DNA of 34,491 nt, taken from the NCBI RefSeq assembly GCF_001937445.1, contig NZ_MSKS01000049.1, positions 1 through 34,491 on the forward strand. The letters are read 5' to 3'. Shown in pieces: positions 7,505 through 15,096 of the stretch. Position 1 is the stretch's first letter. The number at the start of each line of letters is the position of its first letter. This DNA comes from Actinomyces oris (lineage in GTDB: Bacteria; Actinomycetota; Actinomycetes; Actinomycetales; Actinomycetaceae). A program made the translations under genes and the position numbers. The notes beneath the pieces were generated by a model. The model worked only from the letters and a program-made list of their open reading frames with translations. It ran no database searches and had not been told where the DNA came from.

Positions 7505-9661
7505 TCACAGCATGCAGGAGACGCAGCCCTCGACCTCGGTGCCGGTCAGGGCGGCCTGGCGCAGGCGGATGTAGTAGAGGGTCTTGATGCCCTTGCGCCA
7601 GGCGTAGATCTGGGCGCGATTGACGTCGCGGGTGGTGGCCGTGTCCGGGAAGAACAGGGTGAGGCTCAGCCCCTGGTCCACGTGCTGGGTGGCCACGGCG
7701 TAGGTGTCGATGATCTTCTCCGGGCCGATCTCGTAGGCGTCCCGGTAGTACTCGAGGTTGTCATTCGTCATGAAGGGCGCCGGGTAGTAGACGCGGCCGA
7801 TCTTGCCCTCCTTGCGGATCTCCACCTTGGCCACGATCGGGTGGATCGAGGAGGTGGAGTTGTTGATGTAGGAGATCGAGCCGGTGGGCGGCACGGCCTG
7901 CAGGTTGCGGTTGTACAGGCCGCCCTTCTTGACCTTCTCGGCCAGCTCGGCCCAGTCCTCACGTGTGGGCACGTGCACGCTGGAGGCCGCGAAGATCTCC
8001 TTGACGCGCTCGGTGACCGGCACGAAGTCCTGGGTCACGTACTTCTCGAAGAACTCGCCGCTGGCATAGGTCGAGTCCTCGAAGCCCACGAAGCTCTCCC
8101 CACGCTCCACGGCCATCTCGTTCGACGCCGTCAGGGCGGCGAACAGGACGCTGGCGAAGTAGACGTTGGTGAAGTCCAGGCCCTCCTCGGAGCCGTAGTG
8201 GATGCGCTCACGCGCCAGGAAGCCGTGGAGGTTCATCTGCCCCAGGCCGATGGCGTGCGACTCGTGGTTGCCCCGGTCGATCGAGGGCACGCTGGGCAGG
8301 TGGGTCTGGTCGCTGACGGCGGTCAGGCCGCGCACGGCGGTGCGGATTGTGCGGGCGAAGTCCGGGGAGTCCATCGTCTTGGCGATGTTGAGGCTGCCCA
8401 GGTTGCAGGAGATGTCCTTGCCCACGTGGGCGTAGGTGAGGTCCTCGTTGAGCTCGCTGGGCTCGGAGACCTGAAGGATCTCGGAGCACAGGTTGGACAT
8501 GACCACCTTGCCCTTGATGGGGTTGGCCTTGTTGACCGTGTCCTCGAACATGACGTACGGGTAGCCGGACTCGAACTGGATCTCGGCCAGGGTCTGGAAG
8601 AAGGTGCGGGCGTTGATCTTCTTCTTCTTGATGCGCCCGTCGTCCACCATCTCGCGGTACTTCTCGGTGACGTTGATGTCCGCGAAGGGCATGCCGTAGA
8701 CGCGCTCGACGTCGTAGGGGCTGAAGAGGTACATGTCCTCGTTGTTGCGGGCCAGCTCGAAGGTGATGTCCGGGATGACGACGCCCAGCGAGAGGGTCTT
8801 GATGCGGATCTTCTCATCGGCGTTCTCACGCTTGGTGTCCAGGAAGCGCATGATGTCGGGGTGGTGGGCGTGCAGGTAGACCGCCCCCGCACCCTGACGG
8901 GCCCCGAGCTGGTTGGCGTAGGAGAAGGAGTCCTCCAGCAGCTTCATGACGGGGATGACGCCGCTGGACTGGTTCTCGATGCGCTTGATGGGGGCGCCCA
9001 TCTCCCGCAGGTTGCTCAGCAGGAGGGCCACTCCCCCGCCGCGCTTGGACAGCTGGAGGGCGGAGTTGATACCGCGGGCGATCGACTCCATGTTGTCCTC
9101 GATGCGCACCAGGAAACAGGACACGGGCTCCCCGCGCTGGGCCTTGCCCTCGTTGAGGAAGGTGGGGGTGGCCGGCTGGAAGCGGCCGGACATCATCTCG
9201 TCGACGAGGTCGAGGGCCAGCTGCTCATCGCCGTCGGCCAGGGTGAGGGCCACCATGGTGACGCGGTCCTCGAAGCGCTCCAGGTAGCGCTTCCCGTCGA
9301 AGGTCTTGAGCGTGTAGGACGTGTAGTACTTGAAGGCGCCCAGGAAGGTCTCGAAGCGGAACTTGTGGGCGTAGGCGGCCTTGAAGGCGGACTTGACGAA
9401 CTCCGGGGAGTACTTGTCCAGGATGTGGCCCTCGTAGTAGCCCTCCTCAACCAGGTACTTGAGCTTCTCCTCCAAGTCGTGGAAGAAGACCGTGTTCTGG
9501 TTGACGTGCTGGAGGAAGTACTGCCGGGCCGCCTCATGGTCGGCGTCGAACTGGATCCTGCCCTGCGCGTCGTAGAGGTTCAGCTTCGCGTTGAGCGCGT
9601 GGTAGTCCAGCTCCGGGGAGGACACAGTCTCTGAGCCGGTGTCCGTCAGCGTGTCTGCCAA
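7505..9661 (-). CDS. nrdE: Class Ib ribonucleoside-diphosphate reductase, alpha subunit
   Basis: A 718-residue catalytic subunit that reduces ribonucleoside diphosphates to deoxyribonucleotides in the cytoplasm, using a radical from NrdF and electrons from NrdH. Visible family motifs are [10 protein letters not shown] and [19 protein letters not shown] (first active-site Cys region), [43 protein letters not shown] (N-C-x-E of the active site), [11 protein letters not shown], the radical-path Tyr pair region [10 protein letters not shown] and the C-terminal redox pair GCVSCML. The length fits NrdE (about 700-720). It overlaps the end of nrdI by 16 bp. No nrdF follows; a strong terminator and hicAB come next. 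Confidence 0.97.
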   Translation of the reverse strand: MADTLTDTGSETVSSPELDYHALNAKLNLYDAQGRIQFDADHEAARQYFLQHVNQNTVFFHDLEEKLKYLVEEGYYEGHILDKYSPEFVKSAFKAAYAHKFRFETFLGAFKYYTSYTLKTFDGKRYLERFEDRVTMVALTLADGDEQLALDLVDEMMSGRFQPATPTFLNEGKAQRGEPVSCFLVRIEDNMESIARGINSALQLSKRGGGVALLLSNLREMGAPIKRIENQSSGVIPVMKLLEDSFSYANQLGARQGAGAVYLHAHHPDIMRFLDTKRENADEKIRIKTLSLGVVIPDITFELARNNEDMYLFSPYDVERVYGMPFADINVTEKYREMVDDGRIKKKKINARTFFQTLAEIQFESGYPYVMFEDTVNKANPIKGKVVMSNLCSEILQVSEPSELNEDLTYAHVGKDISCNLGSLNIAKTMDSPDFARTIRTAVRGLTAVSDQTHLPSVPSIDRGNHESHAIGLGQMNLHGFLARERIHYGSEEGLDFTNVYFASVLFAALTASNEMAVERGESFVGFEDSTYASGEFFEKYVTQDFVPVTERVKEIFAASSVHVPTREDWAELAEKVKKGGLYNRNLQAVPPTGSISYINNSTSSIHPIVAKVEIRKEGKIGRVYYPAPFMTNDNLEYYRDAYEIGPEKIIDTYAVATQHVDQGLSLTLFFPDTATTRDVNRAQIYAWRKGIKTLYYIRLRQAALTGTEVEGCVSCML

Positions 9662-10056
9662 AAGTCTTCCAATCCTTCTTTGACGCGTGCAACGTCCGTG
9701 GGGGTGCCGAGCAGCTCGTAGCGGTACAGGAACGGCACCCCCAGCTTGCTGGCGATGATGTCACCCGCCAAGCAGTAGGCCTGGCCGAAGTTGGTGTTGC
9801 CCGAGGCGATGACGCCCCGGCACAGCGCCCGATTGTCCGGGTTGTTGAGGAAGGCGATGACCTGCTTGGGCACCGCCCCCTTGACGGAGCCGCCACCGTA
9901 GGTGGGGACGACCAGGACGTACTCCTCGTGCACGGTCAACGGCGGATCCGTGCGCCTCAGGGGGATACGTGCCGACGGGAAGCCGAGCTTGCCCACGAAT
10001 CGGTGCGTGTTCTCCGAGGTGGAGGAGAAGTAGACCAGCAGAGGCCCGCTACTCAC
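9646..10056 (-). CDS. nrdI: Flavodoxin-like NrdI, partner of class Ib RNR
   Basis: A 136-residue NrdI, the flavodoxin-like protein that supplies the oxidant for assembling the Mn(III)2-Tyr cofactor of NrdF. Motifs are the FMN phosphate loop [13 protein letters not shown] at the N-terminus, [10 protein letters not shown] (about residue 46) and [19 protein letters not shown] (about 90), ending [13 protein letters not shown] 10056 is chosen as the start because it directly precedes the first strand and gives family length; the longer upstream reading overlaps nrdH in another frame. The gene is in operon with nrdH (17 bp upstream) and nrdE. Confidence 0.93.
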   Translation of the reverse strand: MSSGPLLVYFSSTSENTHRFVGKLGFPSARIPLRRTDPPLTVHEEYVLVVPTYGGGSVKGAVPKQVIAFLNNPDNRALCRGVIASGNTNFGQAYCLAGDIIASKLGVPFLYRYELLGTPTDVARVKEGLEDFWQTR

Positions 10057-10073
10057 GGCGCGCCCCCGCGGCC

Positions 10074-10319
10074 TCAGACCGCGACAGACTCGACGGCCAA
10101 GGCAAGGGTCTTGATCTTGTCCGGACGGAAACCGGACCAGTGGTCCTCTCCGGCGACGACGACGGGAGCCTGGGCGTACCCCAGGGACTTGACCTGCTCG
10201 AGAGCCTGGGCGTCCAAGGAGATGTCCACCGTCTCGTAGGACAGGCCAGCCTTGTCCATGGCACGGTAGGTGGCCGTGCACTGGACGCAGTTGGGCTTGC
10301 TGTAGATGGTGATCGCCAT
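10074..10319 (-). CDS. nrdH: NrdH redoxin (glutaredoxin-like)
   Basis: An 81-residue glutaredoxin-fold electron donor for class Ib RNR, normally reduced by thioredoxin reductase. The redox motif is CVQC (residues 11-14) in [20 protein letters not shown]. Also visible are the cis-Pro region [19 protein letters not shown] and the NrdH-type WSGFRP ending. ATG 10319 is chosen because GAGGAAGAGA lies 6-12 bases upstream and the protein has family length; the long in-frame upstream extension is non-coding. It is the first gene of nrdHIE. Confidence 0.95.
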   Translation of the reverse strand: MAITIYSKPNCVQCTATYRAMDKAGLSYETVDISLDAQALEQVKSLGYAQAPVVVAGEDHWSGFRPDKIKTLALAVESVAV

Positions 10320-10438
10320 GTCCGTCTCTTCCTCAGGATCGGGTGGCGGTGACTGCGGCCCGTCCCCGGACAGGGACTGCGCCAGCGGCACCACACGCTT
10401 GTCATTCACGGGAGGCCAGAACGGCCCCGCAGAGCAAG

Positions 10439-10486
10439 ACACTACCCCTTGGGGTGATCCGGGTCCATCACCCCAAGATGCTGTGT
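10439..10486 (-). promoter_or_regulatory. Two NrdR-like boxes upstream of nrdHIE
   Basis: Box A is ACACTACCCCTTGGGG (10439-10454). Box B is CCCCAAGATGCTGTGT (10471-10486). Each matches about 10 of 16 positions of the NrdR box acaCwAtATaTwGtgt as I remember it. The two are arranged as mirror images, and ACAC-N7-CTTGGGGTGAT is shared by both on opposite strands. Their centres are 32 bp apart, about three helical turns, which suits cooperative NrdR binding. They lie 120-170 bp before nrdH. Confidence 0.6.
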
Positions 10487-10489
10487 CTA

Positions 10490-10941
10490 ACGTGGCCCTG
10501 TGCACACCACCCCTCCCCTCTGTGGAAAACCTTGACCTCACTGTGGACGGCTGGTGGAGACAGTCCGTGAGCACCCCGCCAGAGGCCCTCGACCCCATCC
10601 CCGCAATCCGCACAACGATGGTCCTACACGGGTACGACATCTATTCGCGAGCCTTAACCACAGGCAGGGCCGGTCGTCGTCGGCGCTCTACCCCCAGCCC
10701 TGGGGACGGAGACGCAGAATTCACCCCCTCAGACACGCCCGTTCGGCGTGTCGCCACATCCAGCGAACACCCAGCAAGCAGTCGAGACCGAAAGTAGTTG
10801 AAGGCGATTGTTCTGACCAGCACCTCACACCTACAACACGAAGCCGGGAGACGCCGCGGGACGCAAGGAGGCCGTTCAGGGTATGCAGCCTCACACCGAG
10901 CACGAGACCGACGCCCTAGCATGATTTATATAGGCGGACAT
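10490..10941. other. Intergenic region between the nrdHIE control region and the DUF4956 gene
   Basis: No convincing gene is seen on either strand; open frames here are Arg/Pro-rich and lack ribosome binding sites. A hairpin GACACGCC (10732-10739) / GGCGTGTC (10745-10752) with a 5-base loop could be a terminator or RNA structure. The last part (from about 10920) becomes AT-rich and belongs to the promoter of the next gene. Confidence 0.5.
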
Positions 10942-10963
10942 ATTGTTATGTTATCGTAACAAT
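10942..10963 (+). promoter_or_regulatory. AT-rich inverted repeat upstream of the first DUF4956 gene
   Basis: ATTGTTA (10942-10948) and TAACAAT (10957-10963) form a 22-bp dyad in an otherwise GC-rich region, 36 bp before ATG 11000. TATATA-like bases occur just upstream (10927-10933). The dyad is a candidate operator for the five-gene block 11000-16902; no regulator gene lies beside it. Confidence 0.45.
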
Positions 10964-10999
10964 ACGGTTCCCGACCCGCCTCTCCCCAAGGACATCCTC

Positions 11000-11866
11000 A
11001 TGCAGCAGGTGTTGAACGATCTACCACTGACACTGGCCTACATCGGTGCCGACCTGGTGGCGCTCGCCATCCTGGTCGGGGCCCTCTACATTCCGCGCCA
11101 CGGGCGCCGAGACCTCGTGGCCGCCTACATCGGCGTCAATGTGGGTGTCCTGGCCGTCACCCTGCTGCTGTCAACGAGCGATAACGTCGGAGCGGGCCTG
11201 GGCCTGGGGCTCTTCGGCGTCCTGTCCATCATCCGTCTGCGCTCCTCCTCCCTGGCCCAGGGGGAGGTGGCCTACTTCTTCGCGGCCCTGGCCCTGGGCC
11301 TGCTCGGCGGCATCAAGACCCACCTCATCATCGTCGCCATCCTCATGGCCCTCCTCCTCGCCTCGCTGTGGGTGGGGGACCACCCGGCGCTCATGCGCCA
11401 CAACCGCAACCAGGTCGTCACCCTTGACCGGGCCATCAGCGACGAGAACGAGCTCATCACCGAGCTCGAGGACCTGCTCGGCGCCCAGGTGCGCAGCGTT
11501 GACCTCAAGAGCCTGGACCTGGTCAATGACACCACCATCGTCGAGGTCCACTACCGGCTGCGTCCTCGCTCCCGCACAGCCAGGCCCGCTCAGCCACCGG
11601 CCGCCCAGGTGCAGCAGGAGAAGGTGGTGCAGGGTCCCCACCTGGTCCGGGAGGCTCCGCCTCAGGCCCCCGTTCAGGCCGCTACTCAGGCTCAGCCCGC
11701 CAGTCAGCAACTCTGGCCCGAGGCCCCCGTGGCCGACAGCGCCGCGAGAGCAGCCACCGCCCCACCCCGGTACGACTGGATCACCGGCCACCGCCGGCAG
11801 CACGCCTCCCAGCAGCACGCTCAGGTGGGCAACCCTCCGTCCATAGTGCAGCCCCGCTACAACTGA
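11000..11866 (+). CDS. DUF4956 family membrane protein, copy 1
   Basis: A 288-residue protein. Four or five hydrophobic helices occupy the first about 125 residues (LAYIGADLVALAILVGALYI, AAYIGVNVGVLAVTLLLS, LGLGLFGVLSIIRLRS, VAYFFAALALGLLGGI and the segment to LLASLWVGDHPALMRHN). A small soluble domain follows (VVTLDRAISDENELITELED to DTTIVEVHYRL), then a Pro/Gln/Ala-rich tail of about 90 residues. LFGVLSIIRLR and FFAALALGLLGGI are typical of DUF4956, a family often encoded next to VTC-domain proteins. ATG 11000 is used because AAGGA lies 8-9 bases upstream. It is followed by VTC copy 1 and is paralogous to 13145-13954. Its function is unknown; a membrane partner or anchor for the VTC-domain enzyme is an inference. 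Confidence 0.85.
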   Translation: MQQVLNDLPLTLAYIGADLVALAILVGALYIPRHGRRDLVAAYIGVNVGVLAVTLLLSTSDNVGAGLGLGLFGVLSIIRLRSSSLAQGEVAYFFAALALGLLGGIKTHLIIVAILMALLLASLWVGDHPALMRHNRNQVVTLDRAISDENELITELEDLLGAQVRSVDLKSLDLVNDTTIVEVHYRLRPRSRTARPAQPPAAQVQQEKVVQGPHLVREAPPQAPVQAATQAQPASQQLWPEAPVADSAARAATAPPRYDWITGHRRQHASQQHAQVGNPPSIVQPRYN

Positions 11867-12042
11867 CCCAGCCGGCCCGCCTCACCTGCGGCGCCACCGC
11901 GTCAACGCCGCGCACCCAGCACATCCAGTGCACCCACCGTGCGCCCGTCACGCGGCCACCTCCTCCCCACACCACCGCCACCGCTGCTGCCCGGCAGCAC
12001 CGGCCCCACCTCGCCACTGCCGACCCCGGAAAGGACTGCACC

Positions 12043-12864
12043 GTGCTGAACACCGACGGCATCAACACGATCACCCTCACCGAGCTCAACTCCGAGGCAA
12101 GTCTCCTGACTCGCATGGACCGCAAGTACCTAGTGCCCCCGGGCGACACCCAGCACGTCATCAGCCACCTGGCCCCGCGGGCCCGGGTCCTCCAGATCGA
12201 CGGCCTGCGCCACTTCCGCTACGCCTCGACCTACTTCGACACCCCGGGCCTGGATGCCTACTTCCTGGCGGCCCGCAAGCGCCGTCGGCGTTACAAGATC
12301 CGCACCCGCACCTACCTGGACTCCGGCCTGTGCTTCCTGGAGGTCAAGACCAACGGGTCGCGCGAGGCCACGGTCAAGGACCGCTTCAAGTACGACCCCG
12401 ACGACGCCGACCGCATCACGCCCGACGGTCACCTGTTCGTCATCGAGCGCCTCGTGGAGTCCGGCACCTGCACCCCCGACGAGGCGCGCACGATCGCCGA
12501 TGCCCTCGTCCCGGTCATGGACTCCACCTACAGCCGCACCACCCTGCACCTGCCTCACGACGAGGCCCGCGCCACCTTCGACACCCAGCTCACCTGGGAC
12601 CTGTTCGGCCCTGACGGCAAGCACCTCGAACGGGGCGTCTCCGTGGGCCACCTCAACGTCGTCGAGACGAAGAACCCCTCCACGGCCTCCCCCACGGACC
12701 GCCTCCTGTGGCACCAGGGGCACCGGCCGGCCCGCATCTCGAAGTACGCCACCGGCATGGCCCTGTTGCACGGGAAACTGCCCACTAACCGGTGGAACCG
12801 CACCATTAAGCGGGATCTGGGGCGCTACTGGCGTCAGGTCCAGTCGCGCCAGCTCGCGGCCTGA
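12043..12864 (+). CDS. VTC domain (polyphosphate polymerase-type) protein, copy 1
   Basis: A 273-residue cytoplasmic protein made up almost entirely of a VTC/triphosphate-tunnel-type domain (PF09359), related to the catalytic core of yeast Vtc4, which makes polyphosphate from ATP. Tunnel motifs run in order: DRKYLVP near the N-terminus, FRYASTYFDTPGLDAY, AARKRRRRYKIRTRTYLDSG (basic strand), CFLEVKTNGS (Glu-Lys strand), YSRTTLHL, LNVVETKNP (metal-binding Glu and Lys) and RISKYATGMALLH. All the charged tunnel positions I expect are present, so catalysis is plausible, although bacterial members are largely uncharacterised. GTG 12043 follows AAAGGA at good spacing. It lies 176 bp after DUF4956 copy 1, a region without another gene. 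Confidence 0.87.
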   Translation: MLNTDGINTITLTELNSEASLLTRMDRKYLVPPGDTQHVISHLAPRARVLQIDGLRHFRYASTYFDTPGLDAYFLAARKRRRRYKIRTRTYLDSGLCFLEVKTNGSREATVKDRFKYDPDDADRITPDGHLFVIERLVESGTCTPDEARTIADALVPVMDSTYSRTTLHLPHDEARATFDTQLTWDLFGPDGKHLERGVSVGHLNVVETKNPSTASPTDRLLWHQGHRPARISKYATGMALLHGKLPTNRWNRTIKRDLGRYWRQVQSRQLAA

Positions 12865-12898
12865 GCAGCGCCGTCACGCCTCCACCTCACCTCTTACC

Positions 12899-13040
12899 AG
12901 CGCCTCCGAAGGACACGGGCCCCACCCCACCTGCGGAGGCGCTGCTGGCCGCCTCATGCCGCGGCGCGGTAAGTCATGCCTCCCCCATGCCCTGTTCACA
13001 GCGCGCTCATGGAATGCGCCCGTTGACTGTTTCTCAACGG
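12899..13040 (+). promoter_or_regulatory. Two inverted repeats between the duplicated gene pairs
   Basis: AGCGCCTCCG (12899-12908) and CGGAGGCGCT (12934-12943) are exact complements 25 bp apart. CCGTTGA (13020-13026) and TCAACGG (13034-13040) are exact complements with a 7-bp loop. The first may be a weak terminator or attenuator after VTC copy 1, and the second an operator or 5' leader hairpin for DUF4956 copy 2. No gene is seen in 12865-13144. Confidence 0.4.
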
Positions 13041-13144
13041 ACGGAGCCGCACAACGCCGCGGCGCGCTGAGGGCGCACCCCTGCTGCCCACCCCGCGGTC
13101 AGGCCCCGTCACCGGTCCGAAAATGACCCGACAGGAGCCTCCCG

Positions 13145-13954
13145 ATGAGCCTGACCACCCTGACCTACATCGCCGCCGACCTGACCGCCCTCACCGTCCT
13201 GGTCGGGGCCCTCTACGCCCCACGCCACTCCCGCAAGGACCTCATGGCCGCCTATATCGGCGTCAACGTGGGCGTCCTGGCCGTCACCCTGCTGCTGTCG
13301 ACGGCGAGCGTCGCGGCCGGCCTGGGCCTGGGGCTCTTCGGGGTCCTGTCCATCATCCGCCTGCGCTCCACCGAGCTGGCCCAGCACGAGGTCGCCTACT
13401 TCTTCGCGGCCCTGGCCCTGGGCCTGCTCGGCGGGATCCAGACCGCACCCATCGGGATGGTGGCGGCCCTCATGGGCACCGTCGTCGCCGCCCTGTGGAT
13501 CGGCGACCACCCCGCGCTCATGCGCCGCAACCGTCACCAGGTGATCGTCCTCGACCACGCCATCACCAACGAGACCGCCCTCATCGCCCACCTGGAGCAC
13601 ACCCTGGGCGGGCAGGTCCGCTCGGTGGAGGTCCAGCGTCTCGACCTGGTCAACGACACCACCACCGTCGACGTCCGCTTCCGGGTGCCGCGCCACACCC
13701 CCGCCGAGCTCGAGACCGCCACGGCCTTCGACGACGCCGTCCCCGCCGCGCAGTCGGCCACCGAGCCGGTCGGCGCCGTCGCCCGCGAGGCGCAGACCGC
13801 CCAGGCCTGGAACGGCACGCGCCTGAACGCCGCGCAGACCGGCGCCCGCCCCCAGGCCGTCCAGGCCCAGCCCCTCACCATGGCGCCGGCCGCCCAATAC
13901 GTCACTCGCTCCAGCAGCCAGGCGGCCTCACCCGCGGCCGTGGCTTCGCGCTGA
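13145..13954 (+). CDS. DUF4956 family membrane protein, copy 2
   Basis: A 269-residue paralogue of 11000-11866. The membrane part and the small soluble domain align almost without gaps (for example AYIGVNVGVLAVTLLLST, GLGLGLFGVLSIIRLRS and VAYFFAALALGLLGGI are identical), whereas the tails after about residue 180 differ in sequence but remain Ala/Gln-rich. Long runs are also identical at DNA level (CGCGGCCCTGGCCCTGGGCC occurs in both), pointing to recent duplication or gene conversion. ATG 13145 has AGGAG about 9 bases upstream. It is followed 53 bp later by VTC copy 2. Confidence 0.85.
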   Translation: MSLTTLTYIAADLTALTVLVGALYAPRHSRKDLMAAYIGVNVGVLAVTLLLSTASVAAGLGLGLFGVLSIIRLRSTELAQHEVAYFFAALALGLLGGIQTAPIGMVAALMGTVVAALWIGDHPALMRRNRHQVIVLDHAITNETALIAHLEHTLGGQVRSVEVQRLDLVNDTTTVDVRFRVPRHTPAELETATAFDDAVPAAQSATEPVGAVAREAQTAQAWNGTRLNAAQTGARPQAVQAQPLTMAPAAQYVTRSSSQAASPAAVASR

Positions 13955-14007
13955 CCGCTGGCCCGAACGAGCCCGACAGGACAGGCCAGGACAGACAAGG
14001 ACCCCCG

Positions 14008-15024
14008 ATGATGACTTCGACGACGATCTCGACAAGGATCTCGATGACGACCGCGAGCCCCTCCCCGGCAGCCTCCTGCGTGGCGCCTCAGGCTCCGACG
14101 TCGGCCCCCCTGAGCGCCGACCACCTGGCCTCCACCAGTCTCGCCGAGCTCAACGGCGCCGCCGGCCTGCTGACCCGGGTGGACCGCAAGTACCTGGTGC
14201 CACTGGAGCGCGCGCAGAGCCTCGTGGACGGCCTCACCTCCGACGCCCGGGTCCTGGACATCGACGGGAGGCGCCGCTTCTCCTACGCCTCAACCTACTT
14301 CGACACCCCGGGGCTGGAGGCCTTCATGCTCGCGGCTCGCAAGCGGCGTCGGCGCTTCAAGGTGCGCACCCGCACCTACCTGGACTCCGGCCTGTGCTTC
14401 CTGGAGGTCAAGACCCGTGGCGCACGCGGCACCACCGTCAAGCGGCGCATGGGCTACCACCCCGACGACGCCTCCCGCCTCACCGGCCCGGGGCGCGCCT
14501 TCGTGGCCGCCTGCCTGGCGAGCACGGGGGTCACCGGCCCGGCCGCGGCCCAGCAGGTCGCCGCCGCGCTGCGGCCGGTGCTGGCCACCACCTATGAGCG
14601 CACCACCCTGCACCTGCCTGAGGCCGAGGCCCGGGCCACCATCGACACGGCCCTGACCTGGCGGCGCCTGACACCAGAGGTCCCCGCGAGGACCGCCATC
14701 GGCGCCGGGGCCCCGCAGGCCCTGCGCCCGGCCCACCTGACCGCAGCCATCGACGACGGCGAGCCGGTGGCGGTAGCGGGTGTCGCCGTCGTCGAGACGA
14801 AGAACCCGGCCACACCCTCACCTGCGGACCGCGCCCTGTGGGACGCCGGCCACCGCCCCACCCGCATCTCGAAGTACGCCACCGGCATGGCGCTGCTCCA
14901 CCCCGAGCTGCCCGCCAACCGGTGGTACCGGACCCTGACCCACGAGCTCGCCGACCTGTTCGGCACCGACCGCTCCAGCCTGGAGAGCATCGGCGCCACG
15001 CGCGCCACCGCGAGCGCCGCCTGA
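14008..15024 (+). CDS. VTC domain (polyphosphate polymerase-type) protein, copy 2
   Basis: A 338-residue paralogue of 12043-12864. It carries the same tunnel motifs: VDRKYLVPLE, RRRFSYASTYFDTPGLEAF, AARKRRRRFKVRTRTYLDSG, CFLEVKTRGA, YERTTLHL, VAVVETKNP and RISKYATGMALLH. It has an extra 45-residue Ser/Thr/Ala-rich N-terminus and an insertion (about 20 residues, PEVPARTAIGAGAPQALRP) before the VVETKNP strand. A 51-bp stretch (14365-14415) is identical to 12301-12351 in copy 1. ATG 14008 follows AAGGA; ATG 14011 is the alternative. It lies 72 bp before the lipoprotein gene and is likely co-transcribed with it. Confidence 0.85.
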   Translation: MMTSTTISTRISMTTASPSPAASCVAPQAPTSAPLSADHLASTSLAELNGAAGLLTRVDRKYLVPLERAQSLVDGLTSDARVLDIDGRRRFSYASTYFDTPGLEAFMLAARKRRRRFKVRTRTYLDSGLCFLEVKTRGARGTTVKRRMGYHPDDASRLTGPGRAFVAACLASTGVTGPAAAQQVAAALRPVLATTYERTTLHLPEAEARATIDTALTWRRLTPEVPARTAIGAGAPQALRPAHLTAAIDDGEPVAVAGVAVVETKNPATPSPADRALWDAGHRPTRISKYATGMALLHPELPANRWYRTLTHELADLFGTDRSSLESIGATRATASAA

Positions 15025-15096
15025 GCGCCGCACCCAGACCATCCACGATCCGACACCGGACCCGAGAAGAACCCGAGAAGAAGAGGCCCAGACACC

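Noticed and set aside
7385-9634. 749-residue open frame on the plus strand
   Set aside because: It is antisense to nrdE, whose motifs are unambiguous. Its composition (Val/Leu/Gly/Asp/His-rich, no domain) is the usual shadow of a high-GC gene.
9966-10281. Long N-terminal extension of nrdI into nrdH
   Set aside because: The extension is a shadow of nrdH; GTG 10056 gives the normal NrdI length and start.
10554-10922. Possible small genes on either strand between nrdH and the DUF4956 gene
   Set aside because: Arg/Pro-rich composition, no ribosome binding sites, and no recognisable motifs.
13123-14007. Upstream part of the long frame that contains VTC copy 2
   Set aside because: This in-frame extension overlaps DUF4956 copy 2 in another frame and is Arg/Pro/His-rich; the real start is ATG 14008 with its ribosome binding site.
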